From positions 43,160 through 107,159 of the forward strand of contig JBFLZR010000003.1 of the NCBI GenBank assembly GCA_040756055.1: DNA of 64,000 bases, written 5' to 3'. The DNA comes from Candidatus Zixiibacteriota bacterium. Its GTDB lineage: Bacteria; Zixibacteria; MSB-5A5; GN15; FEB-12. Shown piece by piece: positions 32,551 through 42,205 of this stretch. The notes below the pieces were generated by a model. It searched no databases, was not told the DNA's origin, and saw nothing but the letters and a program-made list of their open reading frames with translations. The position numbers were made by a program, and so were the translations under genes. The first letter of the stretch is position 1. Every line of letters begins with the position of its first letter.

Positions 32551-32943
32551 ATGACAGAACAGAATTTCGCCGCGACCGGTCGCCGTAAAGAGTCTGTTGC
32601 ACGTGTCGAGCTTAAGCCCGGTAAGGGGAAAGTTACGGTCAATGGCCGTCAAATTGCCACTTACCTGACCCGTGAGACGCTGGTCAATCACGCTCAGCGT
32701 CCTCTGGAGATCACCGAGATGATGGGTAAGCTTGATATTCGCTGCACTACTTCGGGCGGCGGTTTGTCCGGTCAGGCGGGCGCGATCAGGCTGGCGATAG
32801 CCAGAGCCTTGATGGAGCTCAATCCTGAGTTTCACAGGGTTTTGCGCAAGGGTGGTTTTCTGACTCGGGATCCTCGCGAGGTGGAGAGAAAGAAATACGG
32901 CCAGCCCAAAGCTCGCAAGCGCTTCCAGTTCTCGAAGCGTTAG
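32551..32943 (+). CDS. rpsI: 30S ribosomal protein S9
   Basis: 130 residues. [14 protein letters not shown] near the start and the basic C-terminus ending KRFQFSKR fit S9, whose tail reaches the P-site tRNA. Start taken as ATG 32551; a TTG at 32542 is possible. Confidence 0.97.
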   Translation: MTEQNFAATGRRKESVARVELKPGKGKVTVNGRQIATYLTRETLVNHAQRPLEITEMMGKLDIRCTTSGGGLSGQAGAIRLAIARALMELNPEFHRVLRKGGFLTRDPREVERKKYGQPKARKRFQFSKR

Positions 32944-33073
32944 TATTGGCAGCATATCCCCTTTCTGAGGGGAAATAAGCAGTCCCGGCTGACTTTTTCG
33001 ATGGTCCCGGAATCACGGGTTCGTTAAAGGATGACGCCGGGGTAAAGTGTAACCGTTAATTCTTAAGGTAGAG

Positions 33074-33868
33074 ATGATTTCACCGCAAATCAAAGAACTG
33101 CTTGAGGCCGGCGTCCATTTCGGTCATCAGACCCGTCGCTGGAACCCCAAGATGAAGCCGTTTATTTTCGGCGCCCGCAATGGTATTTACATCATTGATC
33201 TTCACAAGACGCTGGATGCGCTGGAAAAGGCCAAGATGAAAGTCCGTGAGGTGGTCGGCCGGGGCCGGTCGATTTTGTTCGTCGGCACAAAGAAACAGGC
33301 CAAGGAAGTGCTGGAGGAAGAGGCTCGTCGTTGCGGCGGGTATTTTGTGACGGAGAGATGGCTCGGCGGTATGCTGACCAACTTCAACACGATCAAAAAT
33401 TCGATCAAGAAGCTCAAGGATATCGAGCGTATGCGTGAAGACGGTACGCTGGAGAAGTTCACCAAGAAAGAGCGGGCTCAGATTGAGAATGAAGCCGAGA
33501 AGCTGACCAAGGTGCTCGGCGGCATCAAGGAGATGAATTTTCTTCCCGGTCTGGTTATCGTAGTCGACGCCAAGAAAGAGAAGATCGCCGTGGCCGAGGC
33601 GGCCAAGCTGAAAATCCCGATTATCGGTATTGTGGACACCAATGCCGATCCGGACCCGATAGACTTTCCGATTGCCGGCAATGATGACGCTATAAAATCG
33701 ATCCGGGTGCTTATCAAGCATATGGTGGATGCCGCTGTTGAAACCAGGCATTCGGTGTCGACGGCGGAAATCGAAGCCGCGAGCGAGCAGGACCGCGAAG
33801 TCCAGCTTAAAACCTACACCAGCTCCACTGAAGAAGAATCCGGTAACGAAGAAGTAGAAGAAAGATAA
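33074..33868 (+). CDS. rpsB: 30S ribosomal protein S2
   Basis: 264 residues. [19 protein letters not shown] and the [17 protein letters not shown] and [14 protein letters not shown] motifs are all present. An acidic C-terminal tail ([13 protein letters not shown]) is a common lineage-specific extension. AAGGTAGAG gives a good ribosome site. The 130-base leader between rpsI and rpsB shows no terminator. tsf follows after 5 bases. Confidence 0.97.
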   Translation: MISPQIKELLEAGVHFGHQTRRWNPKMKPFIFGARNGIYIIDLHKTLDALEKAKMKVREVVGRGRSILFVGTKKQAKEVLEEEARRCGGYFVTERWLGGMLTNFNTIKNSIKKLKDIERMREDGTLEKFTKKERAQIENEAEKLTKVLGGIKEMNFLPGLVIVVDAKKEKIAVAEAAKLKIPIIGIVDTNADPDPIDFPIAGNDDAIKSIRVLIKHMVDAAVETRHSVSTAEIEAASEQDREVQLKTYTSSTEEESGNEEVEER

Positions 33869-33873
33869 GGTCG

Positions 33874-34467
33874 ATGGAAATATCAGCTAAGATGGTCAAG
33901 GAGCTTCGGGATCAGACCGGAGCCGGGATGATGGACTGCAAGAAGGCTCTCGGCAAGACCGATGGCAATTTTGAGAAAGCGATCGAATATCTGCGCGAGC
34001 AGGGTATCGCCAAAGCCTCTTCGAAAGAGGGTCGCAAGACGGCCGAGGGTGTCATCGCCACCTACGTTCACACCGGCGACAAGCTGGCAGTGATGGTTGA
34101 GATCAACTGCGAGACCGATTTCGTGGCCCGCACGGACGATTTCAAGGCATTCTGCCGTGATATCGCCATGCACATCGCGGCTTCCAGCCCTCTGTGCGTG
34201 AGGCGCGAAGAACTCGATGCGCAGCTTATAGAAAAAGAGCGCGAGATCTATCGTCACCAGGCGCTCAACGAAGGAAAGCCGGAAAAGATAGTCGATAAAA
34301 TCGTCGACGGGAAAATCGAAAAATATTATGCCGAGGTGGTCCTTCTGGAACAACCGTTCGTCAAGGACAACGACCTGAGCGTTGATGAGTTCGTCAAGAG
34401 AATGATCGGTACTCTCGGCGAGAATATCCAGGTTCGTCGGTTTGCCCGTTTCCGTCTTGGTGAATAA
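33874..34467 (+). CDS. tsf: Elongation factor Ts (short form)
   Basis: 197 residues, the short type of EF-Ts with a single dimerisation domain copy. VKELRDQTGAGMMDCKKAL (UBA-like N-terminus) and VEINCETDFVAR (EF-Tu contact TDFV) are intact. Nucleotide exchange factor for EF-Tu. Confidence 0.97.
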   Translation: MEISAKMVKELRDQTGAGMMDCKKALGKTDGNFEKAIEYLREQGIAKASSKEGRKTAEGVIATYVHTGDKLAVMVEINCETDFVARTDDFKAFCRDIAMHIAASSPLCVRREELDAQLIEKEREIYRHQALNEGKPEKIVDKIVDGKIEKYYAEVVLLEQPFVKDNDLSVDEFVKRMIGTLGENIQVRRFARFRLGE

Positions 34468-34469
34468 CT

Positions 34470-35195
34470 ATGGATACCGAAGGTAGTTCACCTGTCTATA
34501 AGAGAATCCTTCTGAAGATTTCCGGGGAAGCCCTGATGGGCTCCCGGGATTTCGGTATTGACGCCCCCACCGTTGAATCAATCTGTAAACAAGTCAAAGA
34601 AATAAAAGAGCTGGGCCTTGAAATCGGTATCGTGGTCGGCGGCGGCAATATCTTTCGGGGTTTGTCCGCGTCGGGCCGGGGCATGGACAGGGTCACGGCC
34701 GACAACATGGGTATGCTGGCCACAGTCATCAATTCGCTGGCTATGATGGATACTCTCGAGCAAATGGGTATTTATACACGTGTTATGTCGGCGGTGAAGA
34801 TAGAGGCTTTTGCCGAGGTGTATATCCGGCGCCGCGCCGTGCGGCACATGGAGAAGGGCCGGCTGGTGATTTTCGCCGCAGGCACAGGCAATCCGTATTT
34901 CTCGACCGATACGGCGGCATCACTTCGAGCCATGGAGGTTGGAGCCGAGGTGCTTATCAAGGCCACGAATGTGGACGGTGTTTACTCGGCCGACCCCAAG
35001 AAGCACCCTGATGCCGAGTTCTACCCGACGTTGTCCTATATGGATGTGTTGACCAAAGAGCTCAGGGTTATCGACTCAACGGCCATATCGCTGCTGAAGG
35101 ACAATCGCATACCGGTGCGGGTTATTGCTTTGAACACCCCGGGTAATCTTCGCCGGGTCGTGTTGGGTGAGCAGGTCGGGACGCTGATATCTTAA
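34470..35195 (+). CDS. pyrH: Uridylate kinase
   Basis: 241 residues. LKISGEALMG, VVGGGNIFRG and the DPKKHPDA loop mark PyrH of the amino-acid-kinase fold. It converts UMP to UDP. Starts 2 bases after tsf, in the common rpsB-tsf-pyrH-frr order. Confidence 0.97.
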   Translation: MDTEGSSPVYKRILLKISGEALMGSRDFGIDAPTVESICKQVKEIKELGLEIGIVVGGGNIFRGLSASGRGMDRVTADNMGMLATVINSLAMMDTLEQMGIYTRVMSAVKIEAFAEVYIRRRAVRHMEKGRLVIFAAGTGNPYFSTDTAASLRAMEVGAEVLIKATNVDGVYSADPKKHPDAEFYPTLSYMDVLTKELRVIDSTAISLLKDNRIPVRVIALNTPGNLRRVVLGEQVGTLIS

Positions 35196-35237
35196 ATCGG
35201 TAAGTAACGTGTGTTCTTAAAATAGGGAGTAAGAGAT

Positions 35238-35795
35238 ATGTTAAACGCATTAATCAAAGACACCAAAGACAGAATGCACAAGACTATAGAGGCCGTAAAG
35301 AAGGAGCTTGGGACGGTTCGCACCGGCAAGGCGTCGGTACACATTCTCGACTCGGTCAAAGTGGAAGCGTACGGGACGGTAATGCCTTTGAACCAGGTAG
35401 CCAGCATGAACGCACCCGAGCCGCGGCTGTTGGTCGTGCAGCCCTTCGACAAGACGGTCATCGGCGATATCGTCAAAGGTATCCAGAAGGCCGATCTTGG
35501 TCTGAACCCGGCTGTGGACGGGCAGATGATCCGCATACCCGTACCGCCCCTCAATGAAGAACGCCGCAAGGAACTGGTCAAGCAGTGCAAGAATCTCGCT
35601 GAGGACGGCAGGGTGGCGATTCGCAATATTCGCCGCGACGCCAATGAGCATGCCAAAAAAGCTCAGAAGAGCAAGGAGATTTCGGAGGACCAGGAGGCGG
35701 ATCTTCACGATGAGGTTCAGAAATTGACTGACGAATCAATCAAGGCTATCGATGAACTGCTCAGCAAGAAGGAGAAGGAAGTTCTCGAGGTATAA
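35238..35795 (+). CDS. frr: Ribosome recycling factor
   Basis: 185 residues. LGTVRTGKASVHILD, the MIRIPVPPLNEERRKELVK block and the closing coiled coil are typical. Good ribosome site (GGGAGTAAGAGAT). A strong terminator follows. Confidence 0.97.
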   Translation: MLNALIKDTKDRMHKTIEAVKKELGTVRTGKASVHILDSVKVEAYGTVMPLNQVASMNAPEPRLLVVQPFDKTVIGDIVKGIQKADLGLNPAVDGQMIRIPVPPLNEERRKELVKQCKNLAEDGRVAIRNIRRDANEHAKKAQKSKEISEDQEADLHDEVQKLTDESIKAIDELLSKKEKEVLEV

Positions 35796-35821
35796 GTCGG
35801 TCGAATCGATTGAAATTTTTC

Positions 35822-35850
35822 AAAGACCGGGCGTGTGGCCCGGTCTTTTT
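35822..35850 (+). terminator. Terminator of the rpsB-tsf-pyrH-frr operon
   Basis: AAAGACCGGG pairs with CCCGGTCTTT around CGTGTGG, followed by T-rich sequence. It also faces the convergent CBS-domain gene. Confidence 0.92.
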
Positions 35851-35886
35851 CGTTTGTGTTTCGTCTTGAGCGGCTCCGGCAGACGG

Positions 35887-36327
35887 CTAACCCGGATAGG
35901 TGCCGTCGATGTACTGTTTGAGATAGCGGTTCTCCACTCTGATATCATCCATCTGGGCCTTGACGACATCTCCGATTGAAACCAATCCGACAAGTTGTTC
36001 GCCGTCGACGATGGGGATATGGCGGATCCGATTTTGCGTCATCAGGTGAGCTATGTAGTTCAGGTCATCGTTGTCCACGCCGACGATGACATCGGTGGTT
36101 GCCAGATCCGCTATCGTTTTGTTGGCGAATTCGTGGCAGTAATCACGGCAGGCTTTGAAAATGTCCTTGTCGCTGATGATACCCTTCAGCCTGCCCTCAC
36201 CTTCCGTGATAAGAAGGCAGCTGATACGGTTTTCGATCATAAGTCGCATGGCGTCGGGTATGGTTGTCGACATTTTAGCCGTAACCAGCGACTTCGTCTG
36301 CGCTTTCATTAAATCCCTAACCAGCAT
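35887..36327 (-). CDS. Two-CBS-domain protein
   Basis: 146 residues made of two CBS motifs (residues about 8-65 and 75-135): MIENRISCLLITEGEGRLKGIISDKDI and MTQNRIRHIPIVDGEQLVGLVSIGDVV. Such free-standing CBS pairs bind adenine nucleotides and act as regulators. AAAGGA precedes ATG 36327 at good spacing; an ATG two codons earlier has worse context. Convergent to the frr operon. Confidence 0.92.
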   Translation of the reverse strand: MLVRDLMKAQTKSLVTAKMSTTIPDAMRLMIENRISCLLITEGEGRLKGIISDKDIFKACRDYCHEFANKTIADLATTDVIVGVDNDDLNYIAHLMTQNRIRHIPIVDGEQLVGLVSIGDVVKAQMDDIRVENRYLKQYIDGTYPG

Positions 36328-36482
36328 GGTCATCCTTTCAGATGGCTTGTTATTAGGTGGACTATTTTCTTGCTTTTATATATTATGTAAAAAAACAATT
36401 AAGAGTGATGTCAACAATCCGCAGGGGATGGCAGCATCGCCGGTTTGACATCCTCAATTATAATACGGGCACAGGGGAAAAT

Positions 36483-37151
36483 ATGTCAAGCAAATTTCGG
36501 CTATATGGACTCAGTTTGGCGGTTTTGCTCTGGTCATCGCTCGTTATCGCGACGGACGGCGGCCAGCAGGTGGATCCGATTCTCTCCTACTATTGCGAAA
36601 GGGCGGGAGCGGTGTTCGACAGTCGCAATCCGCTCGAGCGGGGAGCCGTTTTCTCGTTTCGCGCGAGAACTTATTATATGAATATCGGCGATGATGGCGA
36701 GGTCGTGCGCACGGATTCATCGGTTACAGATTATTTCTACAGCTTCGGGCAACTTGACTCCGCGCATGCGATTGCGGCCGCGAAACGCAGTCATCGGCCG
36801 ATCCATGTCGATGTTGTGAATGTTTTCACGAAGGACTATCATTTTTATTTTTTCCCCAACGACACCGGGGGGGAAGACATGGCTGTCGGATTTGATTCTT
36901 TTTCGGCGGAGGACCCCAGTCCGGTGGGGCTGGCGGTATTCGACCGGGCGGAGTTCTTTCTCAAATGGCTTCATCTTCACTATCCCAACCGGGAGAGGTA
37001 TAAACGTTATTCGCAGTCATACCGCTTTGTAACACGCGATGAGTATGTTTTCCCTGACTCAATCTGGGAGGTTTCGGCCAGGCGGGGGATATTCTCGACC
37101 GAGTTTTTGCGGACGGAGACGGGCATAACGGATATCACCATATACCGCTGA
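36483..37151 (+). CDS. Exported protein of unknown function
   Basis: 222 residues from ATG 36483, which follows AGGGGA. Signal peptide at residues 1-23 (LYGLSLAVLLWSSLVIA). The mature part starts with a helical/aromatic stretch (DPILSYYCERAGAVFDSRN) and is rich in Tyr, Phe, Arg and Asp, with no recognised domain. Frame is closed and codon use looks ordinary. Divergent from the CBS gene, 78 bases before uppS on the same strand. Confidence 0.72.
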   Translation: MSSKFRLYGLSLAVLLWSSLVIATDGGQQVDPILSYYCERAGAVFDSRNPLERGAVFSFRARTYYMNIGDDGEVVRTDSSVTDYFYSFGQLDSAHAIAAAKRSHRPIHVDVVNVFTKDYHFYFFPNDTGGEDMAVGFDSFSAEDPSPVGLAVFDRAEFFLKWLHLHYPNRERYKRYSQSYRFVTRDEYVFPDSIWEVSARRGIFSTEFLRTETGITDITIYR

Positions 37152-37228
37152 AAGATATTGCGGAGCATTGACGGCGGCGTGTCAATTGGGCTTGATAATG
37201 GCAGCAGGAGTGTATAACTTCCAGTGCG

Positions 37229-37990
37229 ATGAAAAGCGATGTTGAGAAGATAAAGGCCGATATAATGGCCAAGCCGGAGCGTATTCCGGCGCATGTGGCC
37301 ATTATTATGGATGGTAATGGTCGGTGGGCGAGGCTTCGCAACAAGCCGCGCACTTTCGGACACGAAGCGGGGGTCCGGGCGGTCCGGGAGGTGGTGAAGG
37401 CTGCCAGCGAGGTCGGGATCAAGTACCTGACGCTGTACACTTTCTCGGTGGAAAACTGGAGTCGCCCGCGCAGCGAGGTTTCGGCGCTGATGTCGCTTCT
37501 TACGCGGACCACCCGTAAAGAGCTCAATGACCTGATAAAAAACGATGTTAAGTTGCGCACGATCGGCCGGATAAACGGTTTGCCCGCCACGCGCCAGAAG
37601 GTCCTTCAGAACGCGGTTGAGAAGACGCGAAATAACAAAGGGCTGGTGTTGACTCTGGCTCTCAATTACGGCGGGCGGACAGAGATTCTCGATGCCGTGA
37701 AGGCCATTTCCAATTCCGTGCGTGCGGGAATACTCGATATCCCCGATATTACCGGGGAGCTGTTCTCTGATTTCCTGTACACGGCCGCCATGCCCGACCC
37801 GGATCTTTTGATTAGAACATCGGGGGAAATGCGCATCTCCAATTTCCTGTTGTGGCAGACCAGTTATACCGAGCTTTATATCATAGATACGCTCTGGCCT
37901 GATTTCGGCCGCGAGGAGCTTTTCAAAGCGGTGGCCGATTTTCAACGGCGTGAACGGCGATTCGGGAAAATCGATTCCAAAGCGGAGTAA
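37229..37990 (+). CDS. uppS: Isoprenyl (undecaprenyl) diphosphate synthase
   Basis: 253 residues. IMDGNGRWA (catalytic Asp), TLYTFSVENW and RTSGEMRISNFLLWQ are the conserved cis-prenyltransferase boxes. It makes the C55 carrier for peptidoglycan and other envelope polymers. Its stop overlaps the cdsA start (TAATGAG). Confidence 0.95.
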   Translation: MKSDVEKIKADIMAKPERIPAHVAIIMDGNGRWARLRNKPRTFGHEAGVRAVREVVKAASEVGIKYLTLYTFSVENWSRPRSEVSALMSLLTRTTRKELNDLIKNDVKLRTIGRINGLPATRQKVLQNAVEKTRNNKGLVLTLALNYGGRTEILDAVKAISNSVRAGILDIPDITGELFSDFLYTAAMPDPDLLIRTSGEMRISNFLLWQTSYTELYIIDTLWPDFGREELFKAVADFQRRERRFGKIDSKAE

Positions 37991-38847
37991 TGAGCAAGAA
38001 CCTTATAACACGAATCATTGTCGCGGCCATCACCATCCCGATAATCCTCTGGATTTGTTACCAAGGGGGAGCATGGTTGTTCGGGATGGTTATGCTTTTC
38101 GCGCTTCTGGCCATCTCGGAATTCCTGATAAACGAAGGTCATCGTCCCGGTAGCTTCTATTTCTGGTTCGGACTTTTGGCGGTGGCGTTTTTGGTCCTGA
38201 GTCGATACGAAGCAGCCTCGACATGGTTCTGGGTGCAGTTTTTATTCAGCGGGGTGTCGGGCATTCTGGTTGTTTTTCTTATCAGCGGAATGATATTCGC
38301 TACGGGGAAAGAGCCGCCGGCGGAGTTGTTCACCCGTCACAGTCGACTCGTGTGGGGTGTCTTTTATATCGGCCTTTTGTATCCATATGTTTATCTGCTA
38401 GGCAATCAGTATTCGCAGCTGGCTGATCTTCAGGTGGCGGGGGGAGACTGGCTTTTGTTTTTGTTCGGTGTGCTGTGGGTCGGTGATACGGCCGCCATGG
38501 GATTCGGTAAATGGATTGGAAAGCACAAACTGGCGCCGGGGGTGTCTCCGAACAAGACGGTCGAAGGATTTGTCGGTGGGATTGTCGGGGCGCTATTAAT
38601 CGGTGTCATAATGTATTTCTGGAAATTCAACAGGCTGGAGTGGTACCATGTTTTGGTTCTCGCCGGAGGATGTTCGGTATTCGGGCAAGTCGGTGATCTG
38701 GTGGAATCGATGTGGAAGCGGTCGATCGGAATAAAAGACTCATCGCCGCTCATTCCCGGGCATGGTGGTGTGCTTGACCGGTTCGATTCACTTCTGTTTG
38801 CCGCTCCCTTTATGTTTTTCTACCGTCTGCTTATAATTGTATCGTGA
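37990..38847 (+). CDS. cdsA: Phosphatidate cytidylyltransferase
   Basis: 285 residues with seven or more membrane helices. The C-terminal CDP signature GVLDRFDSLLFAAPFMF and DSSPLIPGHGG are clear, with SPNKTVEGFVGG before them. Forms CDP-diacylglycerol for phospholipid synthesis. Overlaps the next gene by 4 bases. Confidence 0.95.
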   Translation: MSKNLITRIIVAAITIPIILWICYQGGAWLFGMVMLFALLAISEFLINEGHRPGSFYFWFGLLAVAFLVLSRYEAASTWFWVQFLFSGVSGILVVFLISGMIFATGKEPPAELFTRHSRLVWGVFYIGLLYPYVYLLGNQYSQLADLQVAGGDWLLFLFGVLWVGDTAAMGFGKWIGKHKLAPGVSPNKTVEGFVGGIVGALLIGVIMYFWKFNRLEWYHVLVLAGGCSVFGQVGDLVESMWKRSIGIKDSSPLIPGHGGVLDRFDSLLFAAPFMFFYRLLIIVS

Positions 38848-39755
38848 AACTGGTTGATATTATATGGGCGTCGCGACCGCTATTGCACCTTCCGGTGTGG
38901 TCAATCTATCTTGTCGCGCTTAAATATCACAATAATCTCAGCGGTGACAGCTTTGACTGGATCGATCTGGTCATGTTGGCGGGATTGAGCTTCTCGGCGG
39001 CGGCCGCATACTATGTGAATCAGATTTATGATTTCGAGACCGACCGGATAAATCGCAAAGTAGGCTTTCTGCAAAGCGGTATCCTCGAGCACATTGACAT
39101 GATGAAAATGTATATTCTGATGTCAGTTCTCAGCCTGGTCACGGGAGCGTTGGTGTCACCGTTGGCCTTCGCTATTTTCCTGGTGCTGTTCGTTCTGGGG
39201 TTTATCTATTCGGTGCCGCCGTTGCGTCTGAAGGACAGGCCGGTTTCGGGGCTTTTGGCCAACGCGATCGGGTTTGGCTTTCTGATCTCAATTGCCGTTA
39301 TGCCGGGGATGAATTTTCACAACGCGGGACTTCTGGGATGGGACAACCCGTTTTACTTCGCCCTGACCGTTGGCTCGATATATTTGCTTACCACCATTCC
39401 CGACAAAAAGGGCGACGCCCTCGCGGGAAAGCGCACGCTTGGTGTGGTTTTGCCGCAGACAGTGGTTTTGCTTATGGCGCTCATACTGGTGCTGGCCTCG
39501 GCTTATATCGCTTATTACTCGCGGCATGTGGAGCTGGTCTATCTCTCCATGATTTCCGCGGTGACGATCATCGGGGCTATGATTCTGAGGCGGGACGAGG
39601 CAATCTTAATTGCCTCAAAACTCCCGATTCTGCTCTTGACCCTTCTGGCCGGGTACTTTTTCTGGGGATATCTGCTGTTTATAGTTGCTATAATTTTTTC
39701 AGCCCGGATATATTACAAAAAGAGATTTGGAATAGTATATCCGAAGCTGGCCTGA
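38844..39755 (+). CDS. UbiA-superfamily prenyltransferase-like membrane protein
   Basis: 303 residues, eight or nine membrane helices. The first Asp-rich motif is NQIYDFETDRINRKVG and the second is DKKGDALAGKRTLGV, both characteristic of UbiA enzymes that attach a prenyl chain to an aromatic or glycerol-phosphate acceptor. Starts with GTG overlapping cdsA, so it is tied to isoprenoid/lipid genes; menaquinone-type, haem-type or ether-lipid acceptors all remain possible. It sits where dxr and rseP often occur in other bacteria. Confidence 0.85.
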   Translation: MKLVDIIWASRPLLHLPVWSIYLVALKYHNNLSGDSFDWIDLVMLAGLSFSAAAAYYVNQIYDFETDRINRKVGFLQSGILEHIDMMKMYILMSVLSLVTGALVSPLAFAIFLVLFVLGFIYSVPPLRLKDRPVSGLLANAIGFGFLISIAVMPGMNFHNAGLLGWDNPFYFALTVGSIYLLTTIPDKKGDALAGKRTLGVVLPQTVVLLMALILVLASAYIAYYSRHVELVYLSMISAVTIIGAMILRRDEAILIASKLPILLLTLLAGYFFWGYLLFIVAIIFSARIYYKKRFGIVYPKLA

Positions 39756-40255
39756 TGAAACTATTCACATTACTGAGCCTGCTGTTGCTGGTGGGCTGCA
39801 CTGCCAATCCGCGTTATCGCACGGGGGGTGAGGAACGCCTCCAGCAAATTGAAGAAACCCTGGAGAGCAAGTATACCACCAATGATTATCTTAGATTGGG
39901 AATGATTCTTCAGGACTATCTCGGCAAGCCGTACAAGGGGATGTCAAAATACGAGGAGGGGGTGGACTGCTCGCATTTCACTCAGTCGGTGTTCAAGAAG
40001 TTCGACAGAACGATTGAGCTTCCGCGCACGGCCGCCGACCAGTTCAAGACGGGGCGCGAGATACCGTACAGTCTTCTTTACTACGGGGATCTCTTGTTCT
40101 TTCGTACCGAGGGCCGTAAGATTTCCCATGTAGGTATATTCGTGGGCGATGAGAGTTTCATTCACGCTTCCAGCTCCAATGGTGTCATTATCAGCAGTCT
40201 GAACGAAAAGTACTGGGCGGAACGTTTCGCCGGAGCTCGTCGGATTCTCGATTAG
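39755..40255 (+). CDS. NlpC/P60-family lipoprotein peptidase
   Basis: 166 residues. Lipobox LLVGC; the mature protein begins CTANPR. A short coiled stretch precedes the NlpC/P60 domain with catalytic Cys in GVDCSHFTQ, His in SHVGIFVG and the later FIHASSS. Expected to cut peptidoglycan stem-peptide bonds in the envelope. A longer in-frame extension to 39338 reads through the UbiA gene in another frame and is rejected. Starts at an ATGA overlap with the UbiA gene. Confidence 0.92.
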   Translation: MKLFTLLSLLLLVGCTANPRYRTGGEERLQQIEETLESKYTTNDYLRLGMILQDYLGKPYKGMSKYEEGVDCSHFTQSVFKKFDRTIELPRTAADQFKTGREIPYSLLYYGDLLFFRTEGRKISHVGIFVGDESFIHASSSNGVIISSLNEKYWAERFAGARRILD

Positions 40256-40300
40256 ATCTCTGCAACTCCAAGCCGGCCAAATCAGTTAAAAGAAGTGAAT

Positions 40301-42127
40301 ATGAAACAGGCGGATTTGAATCTAAAACTCAAGAACCTGCCGCTTTTACCGGGTGTTTATTTGTTTAAGGATGCTCGCGGCAAGATCATTTATATCGGGA
40401 AGGCCAAGAATCTTCGCAACCGGGTCCGCAGCTACTTTCAGTCGCGAAATCAGCACGATGCCAAGACGGAGCGGATGATATCGCGCGCCAGTGACTTTGA
40501 ACTGATGGTAACGGCCAGTGAAGTGGAGGCGTTGATACTCGAGGCCAATCTCGTTCGCGAGCACAAGCCTCGCTATAACGTGGCGCTGAAGGACGATAAA
40601 CACTTCCCGTATATCAAAATAACCAACGAGCCTTTCCCTCGGCTGCTTATCGTGCGCCGGCTGGAGAAAGACGGGGCAACTTATTTCGGTCCGTACACAA
40701 GCTCGAAGGGAATGCGCCAGACGGTCACATTTCTTTCGCGGCTGTTTATGATTCGTACGTGTAATCTGATTATTCCCGCTCCGAAAGGAAAGACACACAA
40801 AGTATGCCTTGACTATCATATCGACAGATGCGGCGGGCCGTGTGAGGGATTTCAATCCCAACAGGAGTATGCGGAGTTGGTGCAATCGGTAGTAATGGTT
40901 CTCTCCGGGAAATCCAAGGCGCTCGTCAAAAAGCTGGAAGAGAGGATGGCCAGAGCGAGCGAAAATATGGAGTACGAAGAGGCTGCGAAAATTCGCGATC
41001 AGATAGAGGCAATCAAATCGGTGATGATAAAGCAGCATGTCGATGTCGGAGAACTGGTCGACCGGGACATAGTGTCTATCGCCCGTGAAGACCGCGATGC
41101 GGTGGCGGTGGTGATGCAGCTTCGCGAGGGAGTCCTTATCGGCAGGCAGGATTTCCAGTTGACGGGTGAACCGGAGGAGACCGATGAAGCCATTCTGGAG
41201 ACATTCGTGACGCAGTATTATAACCATCAGCCAAATATGCCTGAAGAAGTCTTTCTGCCTCGCGATTTATCAGAACGGGAATTGCTGGAGAAATGGTTGC
41301 GTCATGTTAAGGGTGGGAAAGTCAAGGTCATAACACCGCTGATAGGAGATAAAATGCGGCTGGTGGATCTGGCGGAGCGCAACGCCCGTCTGCTTCTGGA
41401 TGAAATGCTTATCCAGAAAAAGCGCTTTGCCGATAGAACGAGCAAGATGGTAACCAGTCTCAAGGACGAACTCAGACTGTCGCGCTCGCCCCGCACGATC
41501 GTTTGTTTCGATATTTCCAATACGGGGGAAACCGACGCTGTTGGATCGTGCGTTTATTTCGAGAACGGCAAACCCAAAAAAAGCGGGTACCGTCATTTCA
41601 AGATTAAAGGTGTGATTGGCCAGGATGATTTCAAGATGATGCGCGAGGTTATCGGCCGGTATTTCTATCGGGTTAAAGAAGAAAGCAGTGCTGCGCCGGA
41701 TCTTGTCGTTGTTGACGGAGGCAAGGGGCAGTTGTCATCGGCGCTGGCCGAGCTTAAATATCTCGGTTTCGAGCAGCAACCGGTTATCGGCCTGGCTAAG
41801 AGACTTGAAGAGGTATTTGTGCCGGGGCACTCCGACTCGATTCTCATAAACAAATCTTCTCCAGCGTTGATACTACTCAAGCAAATTCGTGACGAGGCGC
41901 ATCGCTTTGCGATAACCTACGGGCGCAAGGTGCGTTCAAAGCGGACCATAAAGTCGCAGCTCGATGATATCGCGGGAGTCGGTCCGGCCAAAAGGCAGGC
42001 TCTTCTCGGTAAATTCGGTTCGGTGGCTAAAATCAAACAGGCTTCCATTGAAGAACTGACCGAAGTCAGGGGTATCAATAAGAAACTGGCTGAAAATATT
42101 TTGAAGCACCTGGCGGGATCAGGATAA
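40301..42127 (+). CDS. uvrC: Excinuclease ABC subunit C
   Basis: 608 residues. GIY-YIG nuclease (GVYLFKD..IIYIGKAKNLRNRVRSYF), the Cys-rich DYHIDRCGGPCEG, UVR motif (EYEEAAKIRDQIEAI), RNase H-like endonuclease (VCFDISNTGETDAVG, VVVDGGKGQL) and C-terminal HhH pairs (LDDIAGVGPAKRQALL, LTEVRGINKKLAENIL). Makes both incisions in nucleotide excision repair. Start ATG 40301 chosen over GTG 40295. Confidence 0.97.
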   Translation: MKQADLNLKLKNLPLLPGVYLFKDARGKIIYIGKAKNLRNRVRSYFQSRNQHDAKTERMISRASDFELMVTASEVEALILEANLVREHKPRYNVALKDDKHFPYIKITNEPFPRLLIVRRLEKDGATYFGPYTSSKGMRQTVTFLSRLFMIRTCNLIIPAPKGKTHKVCLDYHIDRCGGPCEGFQSQQEYAELVQSVVMVLSGKSKALVKKLEERMARASENMEYEEAAKIRDQIEAIKSVMIKQHVDVGELVDRDIVSIAREDRDAVAVVMQLREGVLIGRQDFQLTGEPEETDEAILETFVTQYYNHQPNMPEEVFLPRDLSERELLEKWLRHVKGGKVKVITPLIGDKMRLVDLAERNARLLLDEMLIQKKRFADRTSKMVTSLKDELRLSRSPRTIVCFDISNTGETDAVGSCVYFENGKPKKSGYRHFKIKGVIGQDDFKMMREVIGRYFYRVKEESSAAPDLVVVDGGKGQLSSALAELKYLGFEQQPVIGLAKRLEEVFVPGHSDSILINKSSPALILLKQIRDEAHRFAITYGRKVRSKRTIKSQLDDIAGVGPAKRQALLGKFGSVAKIKQASIEELTEVRGINKKLAENILKHLAGSG

Positions 42128-42205
42128 CCGGAGCTGTCTCACAAATCATAAGCTTGCGGGGTATTTAGGTTGCGAACACCAAAGAGTGTTGCATATCTTG
42201 CGGCC

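Noticed and set aside
39338..39754. Extension of the NlpC/P60 frame to 39338
   Set aside because: It is a shifted reading of the UbiA-type gene; the lipoprotein start at 39755 is clear.
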